A DNA stretch of 64,000 nt from an uncultured Bacteroidota bacterium (GCA_902771735.1 CACXXO010000007.1:1-64000), one strand, 5' to 3'. Positions 1-16,023 are shown, counted from the first letter of the stretch. Notes: generated from the sequence alone by a model not told the origin. Translations and numbers: made by a program.

Positions 1-1
1 C

Positions 2-788
2 AGCTCGAGCTTGGATAGTAATTTTAACAACACCTGGCTCGACACCACGTTGGACAAAGTCTACCGCACGGTGCGTCTCTATGTTCCCGAAGGCGACTCT
101 CTGCGAATGCTGGCCGAGCGCCAATTTTATATAAAAGACGCGGAGGTGGCCTATTACATGGCTATGAACAAGAGAGACATGCGTAGGCCGGACTCGACAT
201 TGAAGCCATTTCCTGTCTACGAGCTCTTCTTCGACAACCCGGTTGCCGTAAAGGACACGTTCTATATCGGGTTCAACTTTGAGACCAACTATAAGTATCT
301 TGACCCCACCCTTGGCCGGGTATACAACTATAAATACACCATGACGCTCAACGGACTCGAGCAAGCCTGGGTAACCGGAAGAAGAGACACCGTCACCATA
401 GCGCAACGAAGGACAGAAGAGAGCCTATATTATGACCAGGGCACCTGGCTAATCAGGACGCGTATCGCTCCTCAGACAATGTATTTCCTGTATGCCATCA
501 CAGAGCCTGGTGACGGCACCTCAGGCGGCATTGACAATCACGGCTTCGGACGCAGCAGCACGCTATGTGTCGGTGCAGCCGAACCCGGCGGTGGACGAGG
601 CGCGGGTGCTGTCGAGCTTCGGGCTGCGCGGCATCGAGGCCTACAACGCCGGCGGGCAGAAGGTCTACGAGGGCAAAGCCAAGGGCCTCGAGGCCACCCT
701 CGACGTCAAGGGCTGGCCCCGCGGCACCTACCTCCTCCGCATCACCACCCCCTTGGGCACGGTGACGAAGAAGCTGCTGGTGGAGTGA
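2..788 (+). CDS. T9SS type A cargo protein, 5'-partial and frameshifted
   Basis: The reading frame enters from outside the window and runs to about position 500; the +1-shifted frame from 492 to 788 then supplies a good T9SS type A C-terminal sorting domain (VSVQPNPAVDEARVL near its start, GTYLLRI and KKLLVE at its end). Both halves look like real protein, so this is one gene broken by an apparent one-base insertion around 495-525. The first frame instead runs on into low-complexity Arg/Gly/Pro sequence up to 871, which is not credible protein. The upstream part has no domain I recognise. If intact, the product would be exported by Sec and then by T9SS to the cell surface. The break may be a real mutation or a sequencing error. 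Confidence 0.6.
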
Positions 789-827
789 GGCTTTTACGTT
801 CAAGGGGAAGAGCCATTGAAGATTTTT

Positions 828-858
828 TTTGCCATGTGAGAAAAAAGTCGTATTTTAG
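828..858 (+). promoter_or_regulatory. Candidate promoter of the PorE-like gene
   Basis: TTTG at 828-831, a 19-bp gap, then TATTTTAG at 851-858. The -7 box has one mismatch to TAnnTTTG. It lies about 95 bp before the PorE-like start codon. Confidence 0.4.
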
Positions 859-951
859 CATTTTGAATTAACGCATTAAATCCCCCACGAGGGACGTTTA
901 ATGAGTTGATATTGATATTAGTACGAATAAAAAGAAAACTTGGGTATATAT

Positions 952-3714
952 ATGAAAACACTCAAAAAAGGACTCTTCCTGCTCTTTGCGGCCATGCTGA
1001 TGGCCTCGGGCGCCTATGCCCAGAAAAGCCTCGCCGCCAAGGCCGACGAGCTCTTCGACCAGAACCGCTTCATCGAGGCAGTGAGGGAATATGAGGCAGC
1101 CTACGAGAAAATCAAGGACAACAAGGCCGAGAAAAACCGCATCTATTTCCAGGTGGCAGAGTGCTACCGCTTGACCTACAACTATCCCCGGGCCGAGCGT
1201 ATCTACAAACGCCTGGCCGACGAGGAGTACTACAAGAGCGAGCGCAAGCTCTACTTCAACCTTGCCGAGATGTGCCGTTTCCAGGAGAAATTCGACGAAG
1301 CCGAGGAGTACTACGCCAAGTATCTCGAGCAGGAGCCCAACGACACCTATGCCGCCAAGCGCAAGCAGTCGCTTGTGTATGTGAACCAACTGGCCAACAA
1401 CCGCACACGCCACACCGTGGAGAAAAAGAGCGAGTGGTGTACCGACTATAACGACTTTGCGCCGCGCTTTGTGGGCAACGACACCACGAAGATTGTCTTC
1501 ACCTCGGCCCGTTTCCCCGAAGGCGAGGAGCTGGGCAAGGACCCCTGGACCGACCAGGCCTATTCCGACATCTACCTCGTCTATATGGACCGCAACGGCC
1601 AATGGAACTCCACCCCCGAGCCGTGGGACAAGACCGGCAAGATTAACTCGGGTGTCAACGAGGGCGAGCCCTCCTTCACCCCCGACGGCAACACTGTCTT
1701 CTTCTCACGCTGCGACATCCGAGAGAACGAGACCGTGCGCTGCCGCATCTACACCTCGGTGCGCACCCCACAGACCCTCGACGACAAAAAGAAGAAAAAG
1801 ACCGTAAAGAAAAAGACCACCAAGAAGAAAACCACCAAGAAAAAGAAAGGAGCCTCTGAGGAGGCGGCCGAGAAAGAGGGTGCCGAAGCCACCCCCGCCG
1901 AGGAGCCCAAGCCCGGCGAGTGGAGCGACGCCACCTACGTCCACCTGGGCGACACAAACTACACCTTCCTCTATCCCGCCATCAGCAGCGATGGGCTGAC
2001 GCTCTACTTCTCGTCGAACATGCCTGGCGGTTTCGGCGAGTACGACCTGTGGCGCGCCACCCGCAAATCGACAGCCGACGATTTCGGCCGTCCGGTCAAC
2101 CTCACCTCCATCATCAACACCCCCGGCAAGGAAATCATGCCGGTGCTGAAGAACGACTCGCTGATGTACTTCTCCTCCAACGGCCACGCCGGCGTCGGCG
2201 GCCAGGACCTCTTCTCCACCAAGCTCAACCCCAACGGCAAATGGTCGGTGCCCGAGAACCTCGGCATCCCCATCAACTCGTCGTATGACGAGATGTCCAT
2301 CGTCTTTTATCCCAACGACTCGAAAAACAACATCATCGAGCGCGGCTACTTCTCCTCGAACCGTCCCTACGACGATCCCCACAACCGCAACGTGCAGAAC
2401 GAGAACCGCAGCGCCCAGACACCCCCTATCAACGACGACATATTCTATTTCGAACTCCCGGGTCTGAACTATGCCATCCAAGGCGTGGTGCGCGACGAAA
2501 AGTCGATGCAGCTCATGAAGGATGTGCGCATCAAGCTCGTTGGTTCCGACGGCACTTCCTCGGAGACCCGCACCGACAAGAAAGGCTTCTACAAGTTCGA
2601 CAGCACCATTGTCCGCCGCGACGTGGTCTACAAGATGTACCTCTCGAAACAGAGCTACTACAGTGTCGAGGGGTCGGAGAGCACCCGAGGCTACAATACC
2701 AACAAGACCATCGTCCACGACTTCCGCATGGAGCCCGTGCCGCGTCGGCCCATCATCCTGCCCAAGATCAACTTTGAGTTGGCCAAGACCGACATCCAGT
2801 CGCAGTTCATGGATTCGCTCATGGATCTTTACCTCGTGATGGAGAACAACCCCAACCTTGTGGTCGAGATACGCGCCCATACCGACTGCCAGCCCTATGT
2901 AGGCCTCACCAACGACACCCTCTCGCAGCGTCGCGCCCAGAGCGTGGTGGACTACCTGGTGAACCGTGGCATCGAGCGCGAACGTCTGGTGGCCAAGGGC
3001 TATGCCGAGCGCGTGCCTCGCACCCTCGACGAGGATGTCACCGTCAACTACAATGGTCAGAAATATGAGTTTTCCGCCGGTACCGTGCTGGAGTGCGACT
3101 ACATCGCCACCCTCAAGGGCGACCGCCAGCAAGCAGCCCACTCGCTCAACCGCCGCATCGAGTTCCTCGTGCTGCGCGAAGACTATGTGCCGCGCAACCT
3201 CGTGGAGAATCTCACCTCCGAAAGCAAGTCGAGAGACGAGAAGGGCAAGGTGGTGGACCTCGTTGAGCACAACAATGGCGACGAGGAGCCTGAGATTCAG
3301 CCCACCATCGTCCACGACGAGAGTACGCTCTATGTCACCATGATCAACTCCACCCGGGGCGAGATTCCCTGCATCGCCAACGGCATGCAGATCACCATGC
3401 TCATTGACGAGCGCTACACCGAGCCCATAGCCATCTCGTGGGAGGAGGCCATGAACCTCATCTATCAACAACGTCTCACAAAGGAGGACTTCCCGCTGCG
3501 CGACAAGTCGTTCGACCCTGAAGGCAACATCCTCGACCGCACCACCATCCTCTTCAAGACCATGCAAATAGGCGAACAGCGCCGCGAGAATGTCGAGGTG
3601 GTGGTTGTCAAAGGCATCGACTACAAGTTCATCATCAACCGCCTCGGGCTGCAGCAGTTTGGCAACTATGAGTTCGACAAACAGCGCTCGAAGCTGATAT
3701 TCCTTGATGAGTAG
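952..3714 (+). CDS. PorE-like TPR / beta-propeller / OmpA-domain periplasmic protein
   Basis: 920 residues from the ATG at 952; the in-frame TTG at 940 is less likely because the signal peptide (MKTLKKGLFLLFAAML...AYAQ) begins at the ATG. Domain order: tetratricopeptide repeats (about 25-150), PD40/WD40-like propeller (about 165-490), carboxypeptidase-regulatory-like domain (about 505-580), OmpA-type peptidoglycan-binding domain (about 600-750, with LSQRRAQ and NRRIEF), then an extra C-terminal domain (about 765-919). TPR, propeller, regulatory-like and OmpA domains in this order match PorE of the type IX secretion system, which ties the T9SS trans-envelope complex to peptidoglycan. A lysine-rich insert (about 278-322) interrupts the propeller. 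The extra tail resembles a retropepsin-like fold without its DTG motif. PorE assignment is by architecture only; other OmpA/PD40 proteins share parts of it. Confidence 0.8.
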   Translation: MKTLKKGLFLLFAAMLMASGAYAQKSLAAKADELFDQNRFIEAVREYEAAYEKIKDNKAEKNRIYFQVAECYRLTYNYPRAERIYKRLADEEYYKSERKLYFNLAEMCRFQEKFDEAEEYYAKYLEQEPNDTYAAKRKQSLVYVNQLANNRTRHTVEKKSEWCTDYNDFAPRFVGNDTTKIVFTSARFPEGEELGKDPWTDQAYSDIYLVYMDRNGQWNSTPEPWDKTGKINSGVNEGEPSFTPDGNTVFFSRCDIRENETVRCRIYTSVRTPQTLDDKKKKKTVKKKTTKKKTTKKKKGASEEAAEKEGAEATPAEEPKPGEWSDATYVHLGDTNYTFLYPAISSDGLTLYFSSNMPGGFGEYDLWRATRKSTADDFGRPVNLTSIINTPGKEIMPVLKNDSLMYFSSNGHAGVGGQDLFSTKLNPNGKWSVPENLGIPINSSYDEMSIVFYPNDSKNNIIERGYFSSNRPYDDPHNRNVQNENRSAQTPPINDDIFYFELPGLNYAIQGVVRDEKSMQLMKDVRIKLVGSDGTSSETRTDKKGFYKFDSTIVRRDVVYKMYLSKQSYYSVEGSESTRGYNTNKTIVHDFRMEPVPRRPIILPKINFELAKTDIQSQFMDSLMDLYLVMENNPNLVVEIRAHTDCQPYVGLTNDTLSQRRAQSVVDYLVNRGIERERLVAKGYAERVPRTLDEDVTVNYNGQKYEFSAGTVLECDYIATLKGDRQQAAHSLNRRIEFLVLREDYVPRNLVENLTSESKSRDEKGKVVDLVEHNNGDEEPEIQPTIVHDESTLYVTMINSTRGEIPCIANGMQITMLIDERYTEPIAISWEEAMNLIYQQRLTKEDFPLRDKSFDPEGNILDRTTILFKTMQIGEQRRENVEVVVVKGIDYKFIINRLGLQQFGNYEFDKQRSKLIFLDE

Positions 3715-4615
3715 CCTCATCACCATACTCGGCCCCACGGCCACGGGCAAGACCGCCCTGGCTGCCGAGGTGGCCTATCGTCTGGGTGGCGAGATTATCA
3801 GCGCCGACTCGCGTCAGGTGTTCCGCGGCATGGACATCGGCACAGGCAAGGACCTGGCCGACTATTCGTTGCACGGCACCCATATCCCCTATCATATTAT
3901 AGATATCTGTGACCCCGGCGAGGAATACAGCGCCTACCGCTTTCTACGCGATTTCTGCACGGCCTACCAAGACATCGTTTCACGTGGAAGGCAACCCATC
4001 CTCTGCGGCGGTACCGGTCTTTACATCGATGCCGTGGTGAGTGGCTACCGGTTGGCCGATGCACCCATAGACCCCGACTACCGACGCTCGCTTGAACCCT
4101 TCAGCGACGAGGAGCTCACCGCACGCCTCGCAGCCCTCGTCCACCTCCACAACCACACTGACACCGAGACCCGCGCACGACTGGTCCGAGCCCTCGAGAT
4201 CCAGGAATTCGCCCTCGCCCACCCCGAGGCCTGCACCCAAGCGCCTGAGATGCAGCATCGCATCTATGGTCTCCTGTTGCCGCGCCAGGTGGTCATCGAC
4301 CGCATCGAGGCCCGCCTGCGCCACCGCATGGAAGAGGGCATGACCGACGAGGTGCAGCGGCTGCTCGACGCAGGTGTCAAGTCCGAACGGCTGATGCGTT
4401 ACGGACTCGAATACCGCCATGTGACGCGCTACTTGACAGGTGAATGTACGAAAGAGGAGCTGTTCCGCGACCTTTTCACCGACATCCGTCGCTTCGCCAA
4501 ACGGCAGATGACCTGGTTCCGACGCATGGAGCGCAACGGCGTCGCCATCCATTGGATTGACGGCACGCTGCCTCTCGAAGAGAAGGTGACTCAAATAATT
4601 ACTCCGGAAGCTTGA
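3707..4615 (+). CDS. miaA: tRNA dimethylallyltransferase MiaA
   Basis: 302 residues from the ATG at 3707 (a TTG lies one codon upstream). Transfers a dimethylallyl group to N6 of A37 in tRNAs that read codons beginning with U. The P-loop GPTATGKTALA and the signature DSRQVFRGMDIGTGK are both present, as is the C-terminal RQMTWFRR motif; length is normal for the family. The start overlaps the end of the PorE-like gene by 8 nt, suggesting translational coupling. The 3' end overlaps the convergent CNNM gene by 17 nt. Confidence 0.95.
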   Translation: MSSLITILGPTATGKTALAAEVAYRLGGEIISADSRQVFRGMDIGTGKDLADYSLHGTHIPYHIIDICDPGEEYSAYRFLRDFCTAYQDIVSRGRQPILCGGTGLYIDAVVSGYRLADAPIDPDYRRSLEPFSDEELTARLAALVHLHNHTDTETRARLVRALEIQEFALAHPEACTQAPEMQHRIYGLLLPRQVVIDRIEARLRHRMEEGMTDEVQRLLDAGVKSERLMRYGLEYRHVTRYLTGECTKEELFRDLFTDIRRFAKRQMTWFRRMERNGVAIHWIDGTLPLEEKVTQIITPEA

Positions 4616-5654
4616 TTTCCTTGAAGCGGCTCTGGCGTTTCTGCCAGCGCTCACGGGCATACTGCTGCATGTCGGCCACCTCGTCGCTCTCGTCAATAAT
4701 CTCGAGGCCGAAGATGGTCTCGATGATGTCCTCAAGAGTGATGATGCCCTGGAAAGAGCCGAACTCGTCGATGATGCCTGCAATCTGCTCTTTGTGTTTC
4801 AGCAAACTGTCCCAGATATCGGCCACCGACATCTCCTCGTTGTAGAGAGGAATCTCGCGCTTGATTTCACCAAGGGTTTTCTTGAAGTGGTCCTCGGCCA
4901 ACTCTTCAAGAGCCTCGCTGCGAAGGACATAGCCTGTGATGAAATCCTCTTCGTCGGCATAGACGGGGATACGAGAGAAGTGGGAATATTCGTCCTCACG
5001 ATAAAAGTCCTTGAGGGTCATCTTCTCGGGCGCTGTGGCGGCCACCACACGGGGAGTCATCACATCGTAAGCCTTGATGTCGTTGAGTTTGATGACGTTC
5101 TGGATAATCTTGTTTTCGTCCTCGTCGATGACACCCTCGTCCTCACCCATATCGGCCATGGCGGCCACCTCCTCGCGGGAGACGGCGGTCTCCTCTTCGT
5201 CTTTCTTGGCGATGAGTTTGGTGAGCCACTGCACCACCACCACAACCGGGTAAAGGATAAAAATGAGGACGCGGATGGTGTAGGCCGTAAAACCCATGAG
5301 ATGGCGCCATTGGCTGGTGCCTATGGTTTTGGGGATAATCTCACTGAAAATGAGGATAAGCACAGTGGTGACAGCCGAGACCACGCCGAACCATTCGTTA
5401 CCGAAGGCTTCGGTGGTTTGGTAGCCTACGCCGGCAGCACCAATGGTATTGGCTATCGTGTTGAGACTCAAAATGGCGGCGATGGGGCGAGCGTTGTCCT
5501 GCTTGTACTTCTTGAAGAGCGGGGCCGCTTTGTAGCCTTCATCCTCGCGCATGGTGATATAACTGAGCGGGGTGGACATCAAAACCGATTCCAGTATCGA
5601 ACAGAGGAACGATATTGACATCGCACCGAGCAGAAACACAATGAGTAACGTCAT
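4599..5654 (-). CDS. CNNM/CorC-type transporter (DUF21 plus CBS pair)
   Basis: 351 residues. An N-terminal DUF21 membrane domain (about 1-170, several hydrophobic spans) is followed by paired CBS domains (about 190-320, with MTPRVVA and GIIDEFGSFQGIITLEDI). The family is linked to magnesium/cobalt efflux, and its members are often annotated hemolysin-like. The C-terminal CorC_HlyC domain found in many relatives is absent: the protein stops soon after the second CBS domain. It has its own promoter at 5677-5707 and converges on miaA with a 17-nt overlap. The substrate cannot be set from sequence. Confidence 0.85.
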   Translation of the reverse strand: MTLLIVFLLGAMSISFLCSILESVLMSTPLSYITMREDEGYKAAPLFKKYKQDNARPIAAILSLNTIANTIGAAGVGYQTTEAFGNEWFGVVSAVTTVLILIFSEIIPKTIGTSQWRHLMGFTAYTIRVLIFILYPVVVVVQWLTKLIAKKDEEETAVSREEVAAMADMGEDEGVIDEDENKIIQNVIKLNDIKAYDVMTPRVVAATAPEKMTLKDFYREDEYSHFSRIPVYADEEDFITGYVLRSEALEELAEDHFKKTLGEIKREIPLYNEEMSVADIWDSLLKHKEQIAGIIDEFGSFQGIITLEDIIETIFGLEIIDESDEVADMQQYARERWQKRQSRFKEIKLPE

Positions 5655-5676
5655 TTCTTCTTTCTAAAATCTTTTG

Positions 5677-5707
5677 CAAAGTTACAAAAGTTGAACGATA
5701 TGGCAAA
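5677..5707 (-). promoter_or_regulatory. Promoter of the CNNM transporter gene
   Basis: On the minus strand: TTTG (5704-5707), 19-bp gap, TAACTTTG (5677-5684). This matches the Bacteroidota consensus and lies 23 bp from the start codon. Confidence 0.7.
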
Positions 5708-5742
5708 ATTTATTTTGACTTGTCCGGTTCCCCAAATGAAGA

Positions 5743-9938
<4,196 letters not shown>

Positions 9939-9950
9939 AATTTCGCTATT

Positions 9951-12695
9951 TTAAAATGGGAGGAAACCGAGTCCGAGACGGATGGATATGATATTGGAAT
10001 AGATGGCGTCGCCGTAGTGGGCGTTGGGTCGGGTATCCTTGGTGAAGCCCATCACCTTGAGGAAGCCGTAAGTATAGGCGTAACTGACTTCGTAATTGAG
10101 CAACAGACGTTCAAAAAAAACATAATTGCGACCCACGCCGCCATGGATGCCAAAGGTGTTGACACCACCGTCGCCGTCGAGTTCCGACATGTGAATCCAA
10201 TGCAAGCCATAGGAAAAATATAAGCCCAATGGAGCAAAGTCGCTGCGCGTATAACGGCGGAGGTCGAGGTTGACGGTCCACATGCTGCGCGACACAGGCT
10301 TGGTGTCGGTGGATGGATTATTCCAGTCATCATCGATGAGTCCGAAGAGAAGTCCGCGCCAGTCAGACTCCACCACATCGTCGTAAGCCTTATGGTAGCG
10401 CACCGAGACGGCAATCGACCGGTTGCGTTGTATGGCATATTCTATCGCCGCCCAAGGAGTAAAAGCCAAGATATGGCCCTTGCGGACAGGCCGCACGCCA
10501 GAGAGGCCCATATTCACACCTCCTGTGATTGCCAACCGTCGCCCCAGGAAGCCCTTGGTCGACTTGCCCGTGGCAGTACGGCGGTAACTGTCGTAGAGCA
10601 TAGCGACGAGGAGGTCATCGTGGTCGGCCACATTATAATTGTATGTCTGGCTCGAGAGAATCGTTCCCTCGCGGGCATCTACGGTCATGGTGGCCAAGGC
10701 GGTCTTCTCGATTCCGGTGAACATGCCTATGAGCGTCAAAGGGATGGTGGGGATAAAGAGGACCGAGGAGAGAGAGGCCTCGCCACGACGGTTCTCGATA
10801 TTGAGCATGGCCGTGAGGTTCACTTCGCGGGCATCGTGGCGCGCCGTCAGCTCGTCCATCAGGGGTTGCGTCATGCGTTGCATGCGGAACTTGTCCTTGA
10901 CAAGCCAGAACTCATTCATCCACTCGCAGAGGGTCATAAAGTCGTTATACTGCGTGTCGGAAACCATCTGGTGCAATCCGTCGTCGGAGAAGTCTATGCC
11001 ATGGCGTCCCATACGTTTTGCAATGCCCATGATATGTCGGGTGAGGCGACGCTCGGCAGAAGCGCTCTTCCCAACCTTCATGTCGTCGGAGAGGTCGCTG
11101 AACACCAGGCTTACAGGATTAAACACCATGAGGCCGTTGTGCCCCACCGTGTCGGCAACATGCGAGGTGTCGGCAGAACCCTCGAGATGGGCGGTCAGCA
11201 ATTCGGCAAAGGAGCTGTCGGCCATCATCAAGTCTGTCAAGGCATAAGAGGTTGGAGTATTTTCGGTCTGTTCTTTACGTTTCTGGCGGATACGGTCATA
11301 TTTGGAAAGAGGTTCCGAACCATCGGCTTTCCCGGAATATCCAACACTGTCGGTGTTCTCTGCAACCATCGAAAGATAGTCGTCACTGCTACGCTTGGCG
11401 GCGAAACGGAGTTGCTCCATCAAGTCATCCGCCATTTGTCGATAGTCGCTGCTGGCGGGATAGTCCTTATGGGCCTGCCATGCCGCATGCAGTGCCACGA
11501 GGAGTACCTGTTCCATACTCATTTCCTGCAACGCGTAGTACACCTGCTGACTCTCTCCTTGCACCAACGTGTAGTCCTGCTTGATGATGGGGGTTCCCTG
11601 TACACGGTGCATCGCATAGCCATAGAGCGAATAGGCCATGTAACGGTCAAGCAGCGCAACATCGTTGACCGGATTCTGCCTCATCAACCATGCATTGTAG
11701 AACGCACGGGCATACTGCCCGTGTATCACCTCCTGCCGTACACATTCCATCCGTGCCATCTCACGCAGAGCCTCGAATTCCTCCTTGCCGATGGTAACAA
11801 ACGGCTGACCACCCTTACCATGCAGTAACGCAGAACACTGACGACGACGTGTGAGAATGTTGGGGTGAGTGCTTCGCGAGTCGTCATAGTTGTCGCGGCT
11901 CGTGATACCTGTCACTTCGCGAAGCCAGCAACCTGTCAACTGATAATAGGGAGTGTTGAAAAAAGTGGTGTCGAACGGCACATCGTCAAATGGAAGCGCT
12001 CCATATTGCAGCACGTCAAACACGCCGTCGATCACTCCTTTATAATAGGGACTGCGACGGTAGAACAGCTCTATACCCAGCGAGTCGGCCTCGCTCTCCA
12101 TGGAGCGACTGCGGTTGTGCCATCGCAGGAAATTGTCGAGTTCCACGTCGTTGGATTCATACTCCACATCCTGCTTGCGGCTCTTCTTGCGGTTCTTGTC
12201 CTTTACCATCTCCTCCATGGCGTGAGCACGATAGTAATGGATAATCTCGTGGCTGAGGATGAACGCTATCTGAGCCTCGTTCTCGACCTGCGCCACCAAT
12301 CCCAAATTGACAAATACCATGCCTTGCCCCGTGGCGAAAGCGTTAACCTCCGGGCTGTTGACGGTGTAGAACCGCAACTCCGACCGCAACTCGGGATAGT
12401 CCTTCAAAAGAGTGTCGGCTATGCGCTCCACCATGTGGCTTACGGCGTCGCCATAGAGAATGCGGCCACCTGCCATCATCTTGTTTATCTGGTACGAGGC
12501 CTCCATCACCTGTTGCCTGTCGGCGCCACGGCTGCCGGCATATTTCTTAGCCCGCTGCAGGTCGGCGGCATAGAGTTCCTCCACCGTCATCTTCATATCG
12601 GGAGGAATGGGACCCGTGCTACGCAACTGGCCACTGGCCATCGCCGGTAGTAGCAACAACAATGCTATCCCTATATTTTTCAGTGTTATAAACAT
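9951..12695 (-). CDS. M48 metalloprotease with C-terminal barrel-like domain
   Basis: 914 residues with a signal peptide (MFITLKNIGIALLLLLPAMASGQ). The zinc motif HEIIH is at about 149-153, in an M48-type domain spanning roughly 60-270; a downstream glutamate in SMESEADSLGIELF fits the third ligand. The middle (about 270-700) is helical in look and unassigned. The last 200 or so residues alternate polar and aromatic/hydrophobic stretches with many Gly/Tyr/Trp and end in a terminal Phe (RLGLGFLPF), as outer-membrane beta-barrels do. M48 enzymes such as BepA act in outer-membrane protein quality control; a fused barrel would anchor the protease there, but that is inference. First gene of the M48-GT2-beta-galactosidase operon. 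Confidence 0.8.
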   Translation of the reverse strand: MFITLKNIGIALLLLLPAMASGQLRSTGPIPPDMKMTVEELYAADLQRAKKYAGSRGADRQQVMEASYQINKMMAGGRILYGDAVSHMVERIADTLLKDYPELRSELRFYTVNSPEVNAFATGQGMVFVNLGLVAQVENEAQIAFILSHEIIHYYRAHAMEEMVKDKNRKKSRKQDVEYESNDVELDNFLRWHNRSRSMESEADSLGIELFYRRSPYYKGVIDGVFDVLQYGALPFDDVPFDTTFFNTPYYQLTGCWLREVTGITSRDNYDDSRSTHPNILTRRRQCSALLHGKGGQPFVTIGKEEFEALREMARMECVRQEVIHGQYARAFYNAWLMRQNPVNDVALLDRYMAYSLYGYAMHRVQGTPIIKQDYTLVQGESQQVYYALQEMSMEQVLLVALHAAWQAHKDYPASSDYRQMADDLMEQLRFAAKRSSDDYLSMVAENTDSVGYSGKADGSEPLSKYDRIRQKRKEQTENTPTSYALTDLMMADSSFAELLTAHLEGSADTSHVADTVGHNGLMVFNPVSLVFSDLSDDMKVGKSASAERRLTRHIMGIAKRMGRHGIDFSDDGLHQMVSDTQYNDFMTLCEWMNEFWLVKDKFRMQRMTQPLMDELTARHDAREVNLTAMLNIENRRGEASLSSVLFIPTIPLTLIGMFTGIEKTALATMTVDAREGTILSSQTYNYNVADHDDLLVAMLYDSYRRTATGKSTKGFLGRRLAITGGVNMGLSGVRPVRKGHILAFTPWAAIEYAIQRNRSIAVSVRYHKAYDDVVESDWRGLLFGLIDDDWNNPSTDTKPVSRSMWTVNLDLRRYTRSDFAPLGLYFSYGLHWIHMSELDGDGGVNTFGIHGGVGRNYVFFERLLLNYEVSYAYTYGFLKVMGFTKDTRPNAHYGDAIYSNIISIRLGLGFLPF

Positions 12696-12719
12696 CCTAT
12701 CCTATAATAATGAAATATG

Positions 12720-12750
12720 CAAAAATACTATTTTTTGCCGACAGCACAAA
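12720..12750 (-). promoter_or_regulatory. Promoter of the M48-GT2-beta-galactosidase operon
   Basis: Minus strand: TTTG (12747-12750), 19-bp gap, TATTTTTG (12720-12727). It overlaps the divergent promoter at 12734-12766. Confidence 0.65.
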
Positions 12751-12766
12751 ATTTTTTGTATCTTTG
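12734..12766 (+). promoter_or_regulatory. Promoter of the barrel-protein / rsgA operon
   Basis: TTTG (12734-12737), 21-bp gap, TATCTTTG (12759-12766), 47 bp before the ATG at 12814. It overlaps the divergent promoter on the other strand. Confidence 0.7.
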
Positions 12767-12813
12767 CACTGTTTTTACATCTGTATACCAAGTAATAACT
12801 ATATAAAACAGAA

Positions 12814-13660
12814 ATGATTAAACAATTGTCTCACCATATTGTGGCATTGCTCCCCATGGTTGCGCTGATGCTCGCCACCCTGCCTGTAGCGGCACAGAGT
12901 ACGCCTGTCTACACCCCTGTCTATATCCCCTCACAACGCGCCCCCATCTACATCCCGCAGTACCGATACAACTACACCCCCACCCCTTCTGGGCCTTGGC
13001 TCGGGCACTCCCTTTTCAGCGTCCACTTCGGCACAGGCCTCTTTCAGAGCCCCTCTTTCGAATCCCTTACCCATTCCGGATACTCCCCTTCCCTCCCCTT
13101 TTCAATTTCCGTGCGCTATGCTGGCGAGAAATATTTCGCCAACCGCTTCTTCTGGGGATGGCAGAGCGAAGGCATCTTCAACCACCTTGGTTTCGACTAC
13201 ACCCTCGACGGCGACCAGCACCAACACACTCTCAGCAACGGCACCTCTTCCTCCGGCCACTTCATCCACCAGTCGGCCTCCTTCTGGGCCATCACCCTCG
13301 ACGAACGCGTCTCCATTGGATTCGACCTCTCCTATTACTTCAGCCTCAACCTTTCGGCCGGCTTCTACGTCCAACTCCTCTCCGGCGGCTCCACCGATAC
13401 ATGGTTCACCGACAAGGCCACCGGTGCCGACACTCCTGTCGACCACCACAGCCACGGCATCTCTTTCCTCTCTTTCAACACCGGCCTCAGCGCCCAACTT
13501 GAACTCATCTACTACATCACAGACAACCTCTTTGCCTCCTGTGCCGCCAAGGCCCACTTCAACACCTCCAATGTAATATTCTCCAACGCCTCCAACCTCA
13601 ACCAGTACTCCATACTCATCGGCATCGGATACAAATCCTACAGCAATCGATCACACAAAG

Positions 13661-13668
<8 letters not shown>
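12814..13668 (+). CDS. Secreted protein with probable outer-membrane beta-barrel
   Basis: 284 residues. The signal peptide ends near VAAQ (about 28) and is followed by a Pro/Tyr/Thr-rich stretch (about 30-60). The rest alternates aromatic and polar residues with Gly turns, the look of an outer-membrane barrel in the OMP_b-brl-like group of Bacteroidota; strands such as GFDLSYYFSLNLSAGFYVQL are typical. No specific family was recognised. The stop codon overlaps the rsgA start by 8 nt, so the two are probably co-transcribed from the promoter at 12734-12766, though no functional link is apparent. Confidence 0.7.
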
Positions 13669-15881
<2,213 letters not shown>

Positions 15882-15924
15882 TTATATATTATTTGTTAAT
15901 ACTATTCTTCTTCATAAGAAACTG

Positions 15925-15932
15925 CAAATATA
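15925..15932 (-). promoter_or_regulatory. Candidate -7 box of eno
   Basis: TATATTTG on the minus strand, 50 bp from the eno start. No exact TTTG lies at the expected -33 distance. Confidence 0.45.
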
Positions 15933-16023
15933 CAAAAAAAAAAATTTCCAACGAAAGAAATCTTGCAAATCATGAAAAAAAACTATTTTACCATTTTTTT
16001 ATTCTTTTTCAGAAAAAACAGTG

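Noticed and set aside
1705-3750. 681-codon minus-strand open frame opposite the PorE-like gene
   Set aside because: It is the antisense shadow of a GC-rich coding frame; composition is His/Val/Leu-rich with no domains, and the plus-strand protein is clearly real.
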